The notes beneath the pieces are model-generated. The model made no database searches and had not been told where the DNA came from. It worked only from the letters and a program-made list of their open reading frames with translations. From the NCBI GenBank assembly GCA_023408075.1, contig JAEYKW010000046.1, positions 1 to 64,000 on the forward strand: a DNA stretch of 64,000 bases, read 5' to 3'. Made by a program: the position numbers and the translations under genes. Origin of the DNA: Bacillota bacterium (GTDB lineage: Bacteria; Bacillota; Clostridia; Christensenellales; SZUA-584). Positions within the stretch are counted from its first letter, which is position 1. Every line of letters starts with the position of its first letter. Shown piece by piece: positions 7,673 to 16,468 of the stretch.

Positions 7673-8680
7673 ATGAAGACATTTATTCCGTCACGGGTCT
7701 ATGCGGAAAAAGGCTGCGACAGCTACCGGCTCGGCAGAGAGCTCATTAAAAAATACACCGATATGGGTATCGATATTATCAAGATCGATAATCACAACAA
7801 AATCCCCGAGCTTCGGGAACGGCCCAATGCAGATTTCTCGAAGATGAAAAATTATCTCGTGCTCGGTATCAGAAAATCGCTGACGCATCAGAAGAACAAC
7901 AAAACCTCGGATTTTCTTGTGCCGTATACGTCATCGGGCTGTGCCGCGATGTGCCTTTACTGTTACCTCGTCTGCACCTATTACACCAGCGCTTACTTGC
8001 GCGTATTTGTGAACCGCGAGGAGATGATGGAAAAATTAAAGCGCGCGGCCGATAAATATCCGGGCAGCGTATTTGAAATCGGCAGCAATTCAGACCTTGT
8101 TCTCGAGAACACGGTGAGCGGCAATCTCGAATGGACAATCAAACAGTTTTCTGAGGTGGATCACGCGCGCCTCACGCTGCCCACGAAGTTCAGCATGGTG
8201 GACACGCTGCTTGATTTGCCGCATGGACACAACGTCACGATCCGCATGAGTCTCAACCCGCAGGAGATCATATCGCATGTGGAATTCGGCACTTCCAGGC
8301 TGCTGGACCGTATAGATGCGCTCAACAAGCTCTATACCGCCGGTTACGATACGGGCATACTCGTCGCGCCGATCATCATGGCGGAGGGGTACAGGGAGAT
8401 GTACGAAAAGCTTTTTGCTGTGATGGCGGAAAAGCTGCTGCCCGGCATTAAAAGCTCGGTGGCGCTGGAACTGATCTATATGACGTATGGCATGGTCACA
8501 AAATCGATCAACGAAGAAGCGTTCCCGGGCGCGTGGAGCCTTTATAACAAAGAATCGATGGCGTTCTGCGGACGCAGCCGCTATGGCTATAAGCGCGATA
8601 CGAAGGAGGAGGCATCCGCGTTTTTCCGCGACCGCATCGCGCATTATCTGCCCGAGGCGAGCATCGCGTATATCGTATAA
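7673..8680 (+). CDS. splB: Spore photoproduct lyase (radical SAM)
   Basis: SplB reverses the UV-induced 5-thyminyl-5,6-dihydrothymine dimer when spores germinate, using a [4Fe-4S] cluster and S-adenosylmethionine. The 335-residue protein carries the radical SAM motif C90-AAM-C94-LY-C97, followed by Tyr98, and the family block YLRVFVN. Length and cysteine positions equal those of characterised SplB proteins. It starts at ATG 7673 behind GAAAGGAAGG and a SigG-like promoter. Odd point: between Cys101 and about residue 297 there is no cysteine, so the H-donor cysteine known from B. subtilis (Cys141) appears absent; the segment there reads EIGSNSDLV. Confidence 0.9.
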   Translation: MKTFIPSRVYAEKGCDSYRLGRELIKKYTDMGIDIIKIDNHNKIPELRERPNADFSKMKNYLVLGIRKSLTHQKNNKTSDFLVPYTSSGCAAMCLYCYLVCTYYTSAYLRVFVNREEMMEKLKRAADKYPGSVFEIGSNSDLVLENTVSGNLEWTIKQFSEVDHARLTLPTKFSMVDTLLDLPHGHNVTIRMSLNPQEIISHVEFGTSRLLDRIDALNKLYTAGYDTGILVAPIIMAEGYREMYEKLFAVMAEKLLPGIKSSVALELIYMTYGMVTKSINEEAFPGAWSLYNKESMAFCGRSRYGYKRDTKEEASAFFRDRIAHYLPEASIAYIV

Positions 8681-8726
8681 GTAAAAAAGCCGAAGATTAT
8701 GCGGCTTATACTGCTGGAAAAGCAAC

Positions 8727-8850
8727 AAAACGTCATTCCGATGGAGCGTAAGCGGAAGAGGAATCCCATGATTAAGAGCATTAGTATTCGGGATGCTCTC
8801 CGCCTGGCAATCGTGTCACTCCGCTCTTCATTAACGCGGTGGAATGCATG
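8727..8850. repeat. Degenerate copy of hairpin repeat family B
   Basis: It begins gtcattccgatggagcgtaag and contains aatcccatg and gggatgc, matching the layout of the better copies at 17191-17320, 53137-53283 and 57620-57790. No coding sequence lies in 8681-9116; the rest of that gap includes one CRISPR-repeat-like sequence. Confidence 0.5.
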
Positions 8851-8969
8851 ATATAGTATGGTTCTCATAAAGTTGAGTTGCAATTGTATCCACCTTCAAA
8901 CTGAGAAGATTAAGTATTTAACTAAGATGCAAGCTGTCACGGCAGTTGGGCGGCGGGAGGAAAAGCACT

Positions 8970-9002
8970 GCCACTTCCTCTGCGGAGGCGTGGATTGAAG
9001 AG
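8970..9002 (+). repeat. Single sequence resembling a type I-C CRISPR repeat
   Basis: The 33 bases end GCGTGGATTGAAGAG and contain the inner palindrome CCTC-TGCG-GAGG. Type I-C repeats have the form GTCGC..stem..GCGTGGATTGAAAT. No second copy follows at repeat spacing and there are no cas genes, so this is not an array. Confidence 0.35.
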
Positions 9003-9116
9003 AGGATAAGTTTCCTCCGGGGGGCGCCGGCTCTTGACAGACGCCCTCATAGGTATGACTTGTGAGAGATGATAAAGCTTGTTGATATTATGCGAGCTTA
9101 AGGCTATATGCGCAGA

Positions 9117-10124
9117 TTATTCAATAGCGTTCAGCATCGCCATATAATCGTCCGGCAGAGCGATATCCAGCGCTCCCATATTCTCAAGGTACTGATCCTT
9201 GCGGCTGAAGCCGATGATCGGGATGATCTGCGGGTCGTGCCGCAGCAGCCACGCGAGCACAAGCTGATTGCCCGTTACGCCGAGCTCCTGCGCGAGCTTA
9301 TCAACGAGCGCGAGCTTTTTGCGGCTCTCTTCGTTGTCGTACAGGTGACGGTTGTAATAGGTTTCGCGCTTGTCTTTGTTGCCGTAGATACCCTTGAGCA
9401 GCGGCGAGTACGCGAGAAACGCCATACCCTGCGAGGCCATGCTGTCAAACATCTGCGCATCGGCATGCTCGACGATGCCGGTGTCAAGGCTTCTGTCCGG
9501 GTGCAGATACGAATATTCCTGCTGCATGGCCACATACGGCGCGAAGCCTTTTTCTCTGCTTACCCTGTTGGCTTCTTCAATTTTCTGTGTGATGATGTTG
9601 CTGCAGCCGATATGGCGCACCTTGCCTTCTTTAATCAGGTTGTTGAACGTTTCTATCGTCTCTTCGAGCGGCGTCACTTCGTCAAACACATGCGCGTAAT
9701 AAAGATCGATGCGATCGGTTTTGAGGCGCTTTAAGCTGCCCTCCACGCCTTTCTTAATCACAGCGGCATTGAGCCCCTCGTATTCCGCACGCACACGGTG
9801 CCATTCGATTTCACCGTTAACGCGTATGCCATGCACATTCTTAAGGCGTCCGCCGACCTTGGTGGCGAGAAAAATCTCATCGCGGCATTGCCTGTCGCTG
9901 AGCCATTCACCGATCACGTTTTCGCTTTCGTCGCCGATGTACTCGCCGTTGCCCATCCACCAGGTATAACAGTTGGCGGTGTCAAGAAAATTACCGCCAT
10001 GCTCTCTGAAGTGATCCAGCACCTCGAATGACGTTTTTTTGTCCATGGCCGTGCCCATCAGCATGCAGCCGAGGCAGTATTGGCTCACTTGATCCGCCGT
10101 ATTAGCAAAATTCACTCGTTTCAT
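9117..10124 (-). CDS. Aldo/keto reductase
   Basis: NAD(P)H-dependent oxidoreductase of the AKR superfamily, about 335 residues, TIM-barrel type. The catalytic tetrad can be placed: Asp and Tyr in FLDTANCYTWW, Lys in LATKVGG, His in YYAHVFDE. The cofactor-binding end shows IIPIIGFSRKDQYLEN. ATG 10124 has an ideal GGAGG upstream; the longer frame from 10166 overlaps the divergent promoter. It is divergent from a MocR-type regulator, which probably controls it. The substrate is unknown. Confidence 0.9.
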   Translation of the reverse strand: MKRVNFANTADQVSQYCLGCMLMGTAMDKKTSFEVLDHFREHGGNFLDTANCYTWWMGNGEYIGDESENVIGEWLSDRQCRDEIFLATKVGGRLKNVHGIRVNGEIEWHRVRAEYEGLNAAVIKKGVEGSLKRLKTDRIDLYYAHVFDEVTPLEETIETFNNLIKEGKVRHIGCSNIITQKIEEANRVSREKGFAPYVAMQQEYSYLHPDRSLDTGIVEHADAQMFDSMASQGMAFLAYSPLLKGIYGNKDKRETYYNRHLYDNEESRKKLALVDKLAQELGVTGNQLVLAWLLRHDPQIIPIIGFSRKDQYLENMGALDIALPDDYMAMLNAIE

Positions 10125-10156
10125 ATCGTTCCTCCATCTGTTTTGGAATATTTTCA

Positions 10157-10231
10157 TTGATACCATTAACAGGATATACTATAATTGGTTTAATAGAAGA
10201 GCCAATAATCGATAAATACATAAGAACCAAT
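10157..10231 (+). promoter_or_regulatory. Divergent control region, promoter and ATTGGTT operators
   Basis: The plus-strand promoter is TTGATA (10157-10162), 17 bp, TATAAT (10180-10185). ATTGGTT (10184-10190), GCCAAT (10201-10206) and AACCAAT (10225-10231) form repeated half-sites; the first and last are exact inverted copies. Spaced repeats like this are usual for MocR-type regulators. Confidence 0.55.
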
Positions 10232-10243
10232 CCGGAGGTGGCC

Positions 10244-11641
10244 ATGTTCGGTTTGCTTATAGACAGAGCGCTTTCCGTTCCGATCACAACACAGCTGACG
10301 CAGCAGCTCAGAGAGGCAATTCTCTGCGGCAAAATCGCTGCGGGGCAGAAAATGCCGCCCACGCGCCAGCACGCGAAAGAGCTCGGCATATCGAGAAATT
10401 CCGTGATCCAGGCCTATGAGCAGCTCATTGCGGAGGGCTATTTAAACAGCGCCATGGGATCCGGCACTTATGCGGCCAGTATCGACGCGAGCGAGAGTTA
10501 CCCCAAAAAAAGCGCAAAAGCCGATGACAAACATGCTGGTGATGAGGCGTCTCAGGACGTGATCGTTTTTGACCCCGCCAATCCCGATCTATCTGTGTTC
10601 CCGAAGGCGTTGTGGGCTAAAACGCTCAAGGAAGCATGCTTTGACGCACAGCCGGACGATTTCGGGTATACCAACCCCGGCGGTCATCCCGCGCTGATCA
10701 AAGCCATCGCGGATTATCTTTACCGGGCCAAAGGCATATTCTGCGCGCATGAACGGATTTTTATCGTGCCGGGTACATCCGCGGGCATTGAAATGACATC
10801 GCGGCTGCTCTATAAACCGGGCGCCTGCGCGGTGACGGAAGATCCGTGCCTCAATTTTGCACGCCACGCGATTCAAAAGAGCGGGCTTCGAGTGGTCCCC
10901 GTCGAATCGGACGCGTCCGGCATCTGCACCGGCCTGCTGCCGGACACTGAGAACCTGCAGTTGATTTATGTGGCATCGTCTCACCAGTATCCATTGGGCG
11001 GCGTTCTGCCCGCAAGCCGACGCATTGCGCTGCTGGAATATGCGCAAAGGCAGGACGCATTTGTGATTGAGGACGATTACGACAGCGAGTTCCGTTATCG
11101 CGGTGAACCGATACAGTCGCTATGGCATCTGGACTGCGAACGCGTGATTCATCTTGGGAGCCTCAGCAACGTATTTTCGCCGTCGCTGCGCATCGCGTAT
11201 ATGATATTGCCGTCACTCCTCGCCGGGCGGGCCAAGGAGCACGTCAATTCGCTCAACATATGGACGGGCGCGATTGAGCAGATCGGCATAGCCCGTTTGA
11301 TGGAGACAAAACAGCTCGACCGCCACGTATTTCAAATGAAAAAGAGGTATGATGCCAAGAGAAAGCACTTGATTGCCTGCCTCAATGCCGCTTTCGGCGC
11401 GGATATCGTCATATCGGGCGACAACGCGGGGCTATATCTGATGGTCACGCTGCCGCGCCGCCTCACACACGAAGACTTTGCGGCCTTTGAGAGCATCGGC
11501 ATTGATGCCGATTATGTGGAAGACTATGCACTGATTAAAGGAAAGCATGAAAATCAGCTCGTGCTCGGTTTCGGAAACCTGAGCATGGAGAAGATTGAGG
11601 AAGGGGTCAGGCGGCTCAAGGCATCATTGCCGGTGCTTTAA
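10244..11641 (+). CDS. MocR-type GntR/aminotransferase-like regulator, PLP lysine absent
   Basis: A 465-residue regulator with an N-terminal GntR winged helix (about 12-75; QLTQQLREAILCGKIAAGQK, then SRNSVIQAYEQLIAEGYL) and a fold-type I aminotransferase-like domain (about 105-465; YTNPGGHPALIKAIADYL, EDDYDSEFRYRGE). MocR proteins usually bind PLP or an adduct through a lysine in the motif GTFSKxLxPxLRxGY. Here that block reads GSLSNVFSPSLRIAYM, so Asn309 replaces the lysine. ATG 10244 follows GGAGGTG; the upstream frame from 10157 overlaps the promoter. It is divergent from the aldo/keto reductase, its likely target. Confidence 0.88.
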   Translation: MFGLLIDRALSVPITTQLTQQLREAILCGKIAAGQKMPPTRQHAKELGISRNSVIQAYEQLIAEGYLNSAMGSGTYAASIDASESYPKKSAKADDKHAGDEASQDVIVFDPANPDLSVFPKALWAKTLKEACFDAQPDDFGYTNPGGHPALIKAIADYLYRAKGIFCAHERIFIVPGTSAGIEMTSRLLYKPGACAVTEDPCLNFARHAIQKSGLRVVPVESDASGICTGLLPDTENLQLIYVASSHQYPLGGVLPASRRIALLEYAQRQDAFVIEDDYDSEFRYRGEPIQSLWHLDCERVIHLGSLSNVFSPSLRIAYMILPSLLAGRAKEHVNSLNIWTGAIEQIGIARLMETKQLDRHVFQMKKRYDAKRKHLIACLNAAFGADIVISGDNAGLYLMVTLPRRLTHEDFAAFESIGIDADYVEDYALIKGKHENQLVLGFGNLSMEKIEEGVRRLKASLPVL

Positions 11642-11691
11642 GCCTGTCCGGAATTGGCACCATTGTGCTATAATAGTCCGGCGGAGGAATT

Positions 11692-13017
11692 ATGCTGAAG
11701 AAAAACGACGAAGTGGAAATCACAATAGACGATTTAACGGTGGAAGGCGCGGGCATTGGCCGGTATGAGGGGCTTGCCGTTTTTGTGGCGCACGCGCTGC
11801 CCGGGGAAAAGATAGAAACCAAAATCATCAAGCTCACTAAGAGCTATGCGGTCGGCAAGCTCATGGAAATCATAGAGCCGTCGCCGGAGCGCACAGTGCC
11901 GTTCTGCGGCGTATTTGAAGCCTGCGGCGGGTGTACGCTGCAGCATCTTCACTATGAGCAGCAGCTGGCCTTCAAAGCGCGGCATATCAAAGAATGCTTT
12001 AAACGCATCGGCGGCATTGAGATTGAGCTGCCGCACGTGGTATCGGCGGACAACATCCGCGACTACCGCAACAAGGCGTCGTTTCCCGTGGCCCCGGTGA
12101 ACGGTAGGGCGCAGGCCGGGTTTTTTGCGCCGCACAGCCACAGGCTGGTTGCGTGCGACTGCCCGATACAAAAGCAGGTGATCAACGATGTGAAAAACAG
12201 GGTTGTCGAGTGGGCCAACGGCAATAAAATTGCGCCATACGATGAGGAAGCGCATGCGGGTCTGCTGCGGCATGTCGTCGTGCGGCAATCCTCCGGCGGT
12301 GAGCTGATGGCGGGGGTGGTGCTGCGCGACTGGACGGATACCAAGACACTCGAAAGAGCGCTTGCGCCTGCGGCGCAAAGCATCGTTATCAACCGAAACG
12401 AGAAGAAACAGAACGCGATACTCGGCAGCCAAAACCGCACCGCTGCGGGTAACGACTATATCACAGAAACCTATGACGGTTTGCGGTTTCGTGCCGGGCT
12501 CACTAGCTTTTTGCAGGTGAATCACGAGCAGTCCGAAAAGCTGTACCGCATTGCGCTTGAGTACGCGCAAATCACGCGGGACGACACCGTGTTTGATTTG
12601 TTCTGCGGCATCGGGACGATCTCACTGCTGGCTGCAAGGCAGGCCAAAACGGTGCTCGGTATTGAGTACGTGCAGGAGGCTGTGAAAAACGCGGAGGAGA
12701 ACGCACAGCTCAATGACATCGGCAACGCCTGTTTCCTTGCGGGCGATGCGGGGCAGATGATTGATGAGGGGATACGACAATACGGCAGGCCGGATATTGT
12801 GATTCTCGACCCGCCGAGAAAGGGCTGCGACGCGCCGCTGATCAAAAAAATTGTGGAGGTTGCGCCCAAGCGCATTGTGTATGTCTCATGCAATCCGTCC
12901 ACGCTGGCGCGGGACGCCGCGCTGTTTGAGGGATATAGCATAGACAAAGTGGTTGGGGTAGATATGTTCCCGCATACGACGCATGTGGAGAGCGTGGTAT
13001 TGATGTCAAAGGGTTAG
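11692..13017 (+). CDS. rlmD: 23S rRNA (uracil-5-)-methyltransferase, RlmD/RumA family
   Basis: SAM-dependent tRNA/rRNA m5U methyltransferase, 441 residues. An N-terminal TRAM domain (about 1-60) is followed by the [4Fe-4S] cysteine cluster CGVFEACGGC, the SAM site DLFCGIGTISLLAA, and the catalytic end with DPPRKGCD and VSCNPSTLARD, where the cysteine is the nucleophile. In Firmicutes such enzymes may modify U747 and/or U1939 of 23S rRNA; sequence alone cannot say which. TATAAT at about 11669 and GGAGGAATT precede ATG 11692. Two decayed fragments of a related gene occur at 15340-15389 and 19795-19852. Confidence 0.92.
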   Translation: MLKKNDEVEITIDDLTVEGAGIGRYEGLAVFVAHALPGEKIETKIIKLTKSYAVGKLMEIIEPSPERTVPFCGVFEACGGCTLQHLHYEQQLAFKARHIKECFKRIGGIEIELPHVVSADNIRDYRNKASFPVAPVNGRAQAGFFAPHSHRLVACDCPIQKQVINDVKNRVVEWANGNKIAPYDEEAHAGLLRHVVVRQSSGGELMAGVVLRDWTDTKTLERALAPAAQSIVINRNEKKQNAILGSQNRTAAGNDYITETYDGLRFRAGLTSFLQVNHEQSEKLYRIALEYAQITRDDTVFDLFCGIGTISLLAARQAKTVLGIEYVQEAVKNAEENAQLNDIGNACFLAGDAGQMIDEGIRQYGRPDIVILDPPRKGCDAPLIKKIVEVAPKRIVYVSCNPSTLARDAALFEGYSIDKVVGVDMFPHTTHVESVVLMSKG

Positions 13018-13035
13018 TCAAAACACAAGTTGCCT

Positions 13036-13065
13036 TTGACAGCGAACCCTGTGATAACATAATAT
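13036..13065 (+). promoter_or_regulatory. Promoter of cyclophilin lipoprotein gene
   Basis: TTGACA (13036-13041), 18 bp, TAATAT (13060-13065), located between rlmD and the next gene. Confidence 0.55.
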
Positions 13066-13128
13066 ACGGTTAATCAGAAAAGATTGATAAAAAGTAAACG
13101 AAGGCGTATTAATTTGGAGGAAGTCATC

Positions 13129-13776
13129 ATGAAAAAAATAGTCTATGCGATGCTCTGCATATTGCTTGTATTATCGGCTGGCTGCGTAAATTCCAACGGA
13201 TCCATACAGCAAACTGACGAGGCTGCGCCTCAATCCACTGAATCCGTACAGCAATCTGATGAGGCTGCGCCTCAGTCCGTCGGGAAAGTTCACGTCGCCA
13301 TAGATGTGAAAGATTACGGGACGATTACCGTCGAACTTGACGGGGATAACGCACCGATAAGCGTAAATAACTTTGTCAGCTTGGTAAAGGAAGGCTTCTA
13401 CGACGGACTGACCTTTCACAGGATTATGACCGGATTCATGATACAGGGCGGCGATCCTAAAGGAACCGGAAAAGGCGGCTCAGATAAAACGATAAAAGGC
13501 GAATTTTCTTTAAATGGCGTGGAGAATACCCTGTCTCACACGAGGGGGGCCATCTCAATGGCGCGTTCCGATGACTATAACAGCGCAAGCTCTCAGTTTT
13601 TTATTGTTCATGAAGACAGCACGTTTCTGGACGGTCAATACGCGGCCTTTGGTTATGTGACTGACGGAATGGATATTGTCGACAGGATATGCGAGGATAC
13701 GCCGGTGGTGGATAATAACGGGAAGGTAGAGAAGGAAAATCAACCTGTCATTAATTCCATCAAGGTGATTGATTAA
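13129..13776 (+). CDS. Cyclophilin-type peptidyl-prolyl isomerase lipoprotein
   Basis: Extracytoplasmic prolyl isomerase, 215 residues. The signal peptide ends at the lipobox LSAGC; the linker holds an imperfect double repeat (QQTDEAAPQSTESV / QQSDEAAPQSVGKV). The cyclophilin domain covers about 61-215, with the active-site block FHRIMTGFMIQGGDPKGTG and the later SQFFIVH and YAAFGYV. It probably helps fold exported proteins at the membrane surface. ATG 13129 follows GGAGGAAG; the frame is open upstream to 13084 but without a ribosome site. It stands as a single transcription unit. Confidence 0.93.
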   Translation: MKKIVYAMLCILLVLSAGCVNSNGSIQQTDEAAPQSTESVQQSDEAAPQSVGKVHVAIDVKDYGTITVELDGDNAPISVNNFVSLVKEGFYDGLTFHRIMTGFMIQGGDPKGTGKGGSDKTIKGEFSLNGVENTLSHTRGAISMARSDDYNSASSQFFIVHEDSTFLDGQYAAFGYVTDGMDIVDRICEDTPVVDNNGKVEKENQPVINSIKVID

Positions 13777-13856
13777 CGAGCCATCGTGCAGCCCGGGTGC
13801 TGCCGATAATGGAAAATATTGTTAGTAGATGGATTTGAAAACAACAGGAGACTTTT

Positions 13857-14159
13857 ATGAGTGAAGTTTTGAAATTGGAAGATTTGATAATGGGCTGTTC
13901 AGAAACTGGTTACGAAGAAGAAGTTGTAAAGCTCATGCGAGACAATGGCACAACTGTTGATGACTTTGAACACGTCGGCAAGTGTGATTCGGAATGCCCA
14001 AATTGTGGGGCGGAAGATTTCAGTATTTTGCAAAGGAATATAGGCATCCTAAAAAATGAGGAAAAGGTTACTTTCGATTTAGATAAAGCTGATGACATTT
14101 TCAATTTCGCGATATATTTATGTAATAATTGCGGAAAGTGGACGACCTATATGGAGTAA
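13857..14159 (+). CDS. Small hypothetical protein with two CxxC pairs
   Basis: I do not recognise this 100-residue protein. It has CPNCG at about 45 and CNNCG at about 93, which together could bind one zinc ion, and an acidic, mostly polar sequence without signal peptide or membrane segment. CAGGAG stands 7-8 bases before ATG 13857, supporting translation. It may be a small zinc-ribbon protein of the cytoplasm. It lies alone between the cyclophilin gene and the LRR gene. Confidence 0.6.
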   Translation: MSEVLKLEDLIMGCSETGYEEEVVKLMRDNGTTVDDFEHVGKCDSECPNCGAEDFSILQRNIGILKNEEKVTFDLDKADDIFNFAIYLCNNCGKWTTYME

Positions 14160-14254
14160 TGACGAAATTCGGTATATTGGAGTATCGAGAGATTATTAAA
14201 ACCGAGTGAGCAAAGACAATCGCGGCGCTTCTTTTTTATCCGGGCACTAAAACA

Positions 14255-14283
14255 TTGCAAATATATACAATATAGTTTATATT
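14255..14283 (+). promoter_or_regulatory. Promoter of LRR protein gene
   Basis: TTGCAA (14255-14260), 17 bp, TATATT (14278-14283), about 65 bp before the gene. Confidence 0.5.
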
Positions 14284-14348
14284 TGAAACATTCCTTGTAA
14301 ATTCTGTTAACAACGTTTTCTCAAAATGAAATATCGAAGGTAAAACCG

Positions 14349-15338
14349 ATGAAGCGCAGATTATTAATACTCGGCATTGCCGCCATATTTATTTTGGCGC
14401 TGCTGCCAACAGCCGTACTGGCGTACGATTCCGGCGGCGAGACGTACAACGCCCACGATTACAACGCGATGGTAAACTTCTTGAACCAGCCTTCGGCAGT
14501 CAAGGGTCAGACAAACGCTCAGCGGCTTGGCTACGATATATCGCAGCCCGAAACGTGGACCGATGTTGTTTGGAGTGATGATACGGAAAAACGCCTTGTG
14601 CAAATCGGCTCGGAAAGCGGCGCGAGCGCCTGGACCAGTAAAAGACTGGCAGGCTCCATGGACCTCTCAAACTGCACCGCACTTGAAAAAATCAATTGTG
14701 ATTCAAACAGCATGACTGCGCTTGACGTAAGCGGTTGCACGGCGCTTCAAGATCTGAATTGCATGGACAATCAACTGACAGCGCTCGATATAAGCGGATG
14801 TACTGTGCTTGTCAACCTGATATGCAACTTTAACATGTTGACAACGCTCGATATTAGCGCAAATACGGCGCTTGAGGATCTGGCATGCTATGGTAATCAG
14901 CTTGCATTGCTCGATGTGAGCACAAATAAGGAACTTAAAATATTGGTATGCAGTTACAACCGACTGACAGCGCTCGATGTGAGCGCAAACACGGCGCTTC
15001 AAAATCTGTCTTGCAGCCAAAACCAGCTTGCACTGCTCGATGTGAGCACAAACACAGCACTTAAATATCTTGATTGCCGTGAAAACCAGCTGACAACACT
15101 CGATGTGAGTCAATGCACGGCGCTTATAGATATGGATTGTGGTGGAAACCAGCTCACAGCGCTCAATTTAAGCGAGTGCACGGCGCTTCAAAAGCTCAAA
15201 TGTGATGAATCAGTTGCGGTAACGGGATTTACACCGCTCTGGGTGTATTTCGAGTACGGCTTAGGGCTTCTTGTCCTTGGCGCTGTAACGGCATGGATAC
15301 TGATCCGCCGCAGGCGGAAGAAACGCGCTAATCACTAA
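14349..15338 (+). CDS. Membrane-anchored leucine-rich-repeat surface protein
   Basis: Exported protein of 329 residues. A signal peptide (about 1-25, ending AVLA) is followed by an N-terminal cap (YNAHDYNAMVNFLNQ ... LGYDISQPETWTDVVW) and about nine LRR units of 21 residues of the form LxxLDVSxxTALxxLxCxxNQ. A membrane helix near 300-318 and a basic tail RRRRKKRA anchor the C-terminus. Neighbouring units are very similar at the DNA level (63-bp tandem repeats), so the repeat number is probably variable. The same cap occurs twice in the large LRR protein at 37174-39849. A role in binding or adhesion is inference. Confidence 0.85.
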   Translation: MKRRLLILGIAAIFILALLPTAVLAYDSGGETYNAHDYNAMVNFLNQPSAVKGQTNAQRLGYDISQPETWTDVVWSDDTEKRLVQIGSESGASAWTSKRLAGSMDLSNCTALEKINCDSNSMTALDVSGCTALQDLNCMDNQLTALDISGCTVLVNLICNFNMLTTLDISANTALEDLACYGNQLALLDVSTNKELKILVCSYNRLTALDVSANTALQNLSCSQNQLALLDVSTNTALKYLDCRENQLTTLDVSQCTALIDMDCGGNQLTALNLSECTALQKLKCDESVAVTGFTPLWVYFEYGLGLLVLGAVTAWILIRRRRKKRANH

Positions 15339-15339
15339 T

Positions 15340-15389
15340 ATGGAAAAACGTCTATTTCTTATGTGAGCGACGCGGGGCGGATGATTGAG
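15340..15389 (+). pseudogene. Fragment of a second rlmD-like gene (internal part)
   Basis: 15367-15388 matches 12743-12764 of intact rlmD at 20 of 22 bases and codes for SDAGRMIE against GDAGQMIDE. Similarity continues upstream (LFL against CFL) across a one-base deletion. It has lost coding capacity. Its 3-prime counterpart lies at 19795-19852, same strand, about 4.4 kb further on. Confidence 0.6.
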
Positions 15390-15405
15390 GTTTGCCTTTT
15401 TCGGT

Positions 15406-16350
15406 TTACTCCTTGTATTCACTTCCGTATATGGCAGCTATATCATGTATTCGATGCTTCATTTCTGTGCGGACATGTAACGGCTCCAAACACTCGCATT
15501 TATCCCCAAAACTGAAAAGTATATTGTAGTAGTATTCGTTCTCTATGAAAGGAAAACGAACAATGTAATGCTCATCTCCGTCTGGCGAAAAGTATTCATA
15601 AGTGCAATAATCAAGAACCCTGTCCATGACAGATTTATGAATACGGATTTTGATTTTTGTTTGCATAGCTGCCAATGTATCAGCAAAATCCAACTGCGGT
15701 TTTCGATAATCTCGAGGCGTAAAAAATTCCTCTTGTATTTGCAGGTTTGATGTGCGGGACAGCCTGAATAAGCGAAAATCATTTCTTTTATGGCAATACC
15801 CTTGCCAATACCAATGACTGCTTTTCAATACAAGCTGATACGGCTCGGCTGTCCGTGCGGTTTTATTTCCGTAGCGGTCTGCATATTCAAACGAAAGCAG
15901 CCTGCTTTCCTGTAAAGCTGTCTTGATAATTTCTAAATAGGGTTGTACAGTCCTGTTGCCCATCCACGGGCATAAATCGATATATATTTGATTTGCTTTA
16001 AGTTCAATGTCTTTCGCTCTGTCGGCGGGGATAAAACTCTTCACTTTCGCAAGGGCGTTTACCAGCTCATCACCCCGTATCATGCCCGAAAGACTGGAAA
16101 GCCCCATCAAGATAGCGGAAAGGTCGGCAGTCGAAAAAACCTTTCTGTCAATCTTGTATTCCTGCATGATTTCAAAGCCGCCGCCCACGCCCGGCGCTGA
16201 GCGAACAGGAATACCCGCCATGTTGATCGCGTCTATGTCGCGGTAGATTGTGCGGGGTGAAACTTCAAACATATCCGCTAGCTCCTGGGCGCCTATACGC
16301 TTTTTATCAAGGAGTATCATAATAATGCTAACAAGCCTGTCAACTTTCAT
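15406..16350 (-). CDS. HTH/WYL-domain transcriptional regulator
   Basis: DNA-binding regulator of about 314 residues. The N-terminal DeoR-type winged helix (MKVDRLVSIIMILLDKKRIG, then VSPRTIYRDIDAINMAGIPV) is followed by a WYL domain (about 125-210; LSFEYADRYGN, RTAEPYQLVLKSSHWYWQGYC) and a WCX-type C-terminus. WYL domains sense a ligand or nucleic acid. I chose ATG 16350 because a consensus promoter on the same strand lies just upstream (16384-16412); the frame stays open to 16452. It is divergent from a DJ-1/PfpI gene, its likely target. Confidence 0.9.
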   Translation of the reverse strand: MKVDRLVSIIMILLDKKRIGAQELADMFEVSPRTIYRDIDAINMAGIPVRSAPGVGGGFEIMQEYKIDRKVFSTADLSAILMGLSSLSGMIRGDELVNALAKVKSFIPADRAKDIELKANQIYIDLCPWMGNRTVQPYLEIIKTALQESRLLSFEYADRYGNKTARTAEPYQLVLKSSHWYWQGYCHKRNDFRLFRLSRTSNLQIQEEFFTPRDYRKPQLDFADTLAAMQTKIKIRIHKSVMDRVLDYCTYEYFSPDGDEHYIVRFPFIENEYYYNILFSFGDKCECLEPLHVRTEMKHRIHDIAAIYGSEYKE

Positions 16351-16383
16351 CTGATAGCCGGCTTCCCCAATTTTTTTGTTATC

Positions 16384-16412
16384 AGTATAGATTGTGGCCA
16401 TGCTGATGTCAA
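16384..16412 (-). promoter_or_regulatory. Promoter of the WYL regulator gene
   Basis: On the minus strand TTGACA (plus 16407-16412), 17 bp, TATACT (plus 16384-16389). Transcription would start near 16377, which decides for ATG 16350 as start codon. A TATAAT for the divergent gene lies at about 16422. Confidence 0.75.
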
Positions 16413-16468
16413 CAATTGTGGGTATAATTAAATAGTAAGATTGGAAATGCAATAAATGGAGGTAATTT

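Noticed and set aside
8687..8707. Terminator after splB (aagccg..cggctt)
   Set aside because: Six-base stem without a following T run; too weak to call.
8941..9080. Possible CRISPR array
   Set aside because: Only one repeat-like unit is present; the next 150 bases contain no second copy at repeat spacing.
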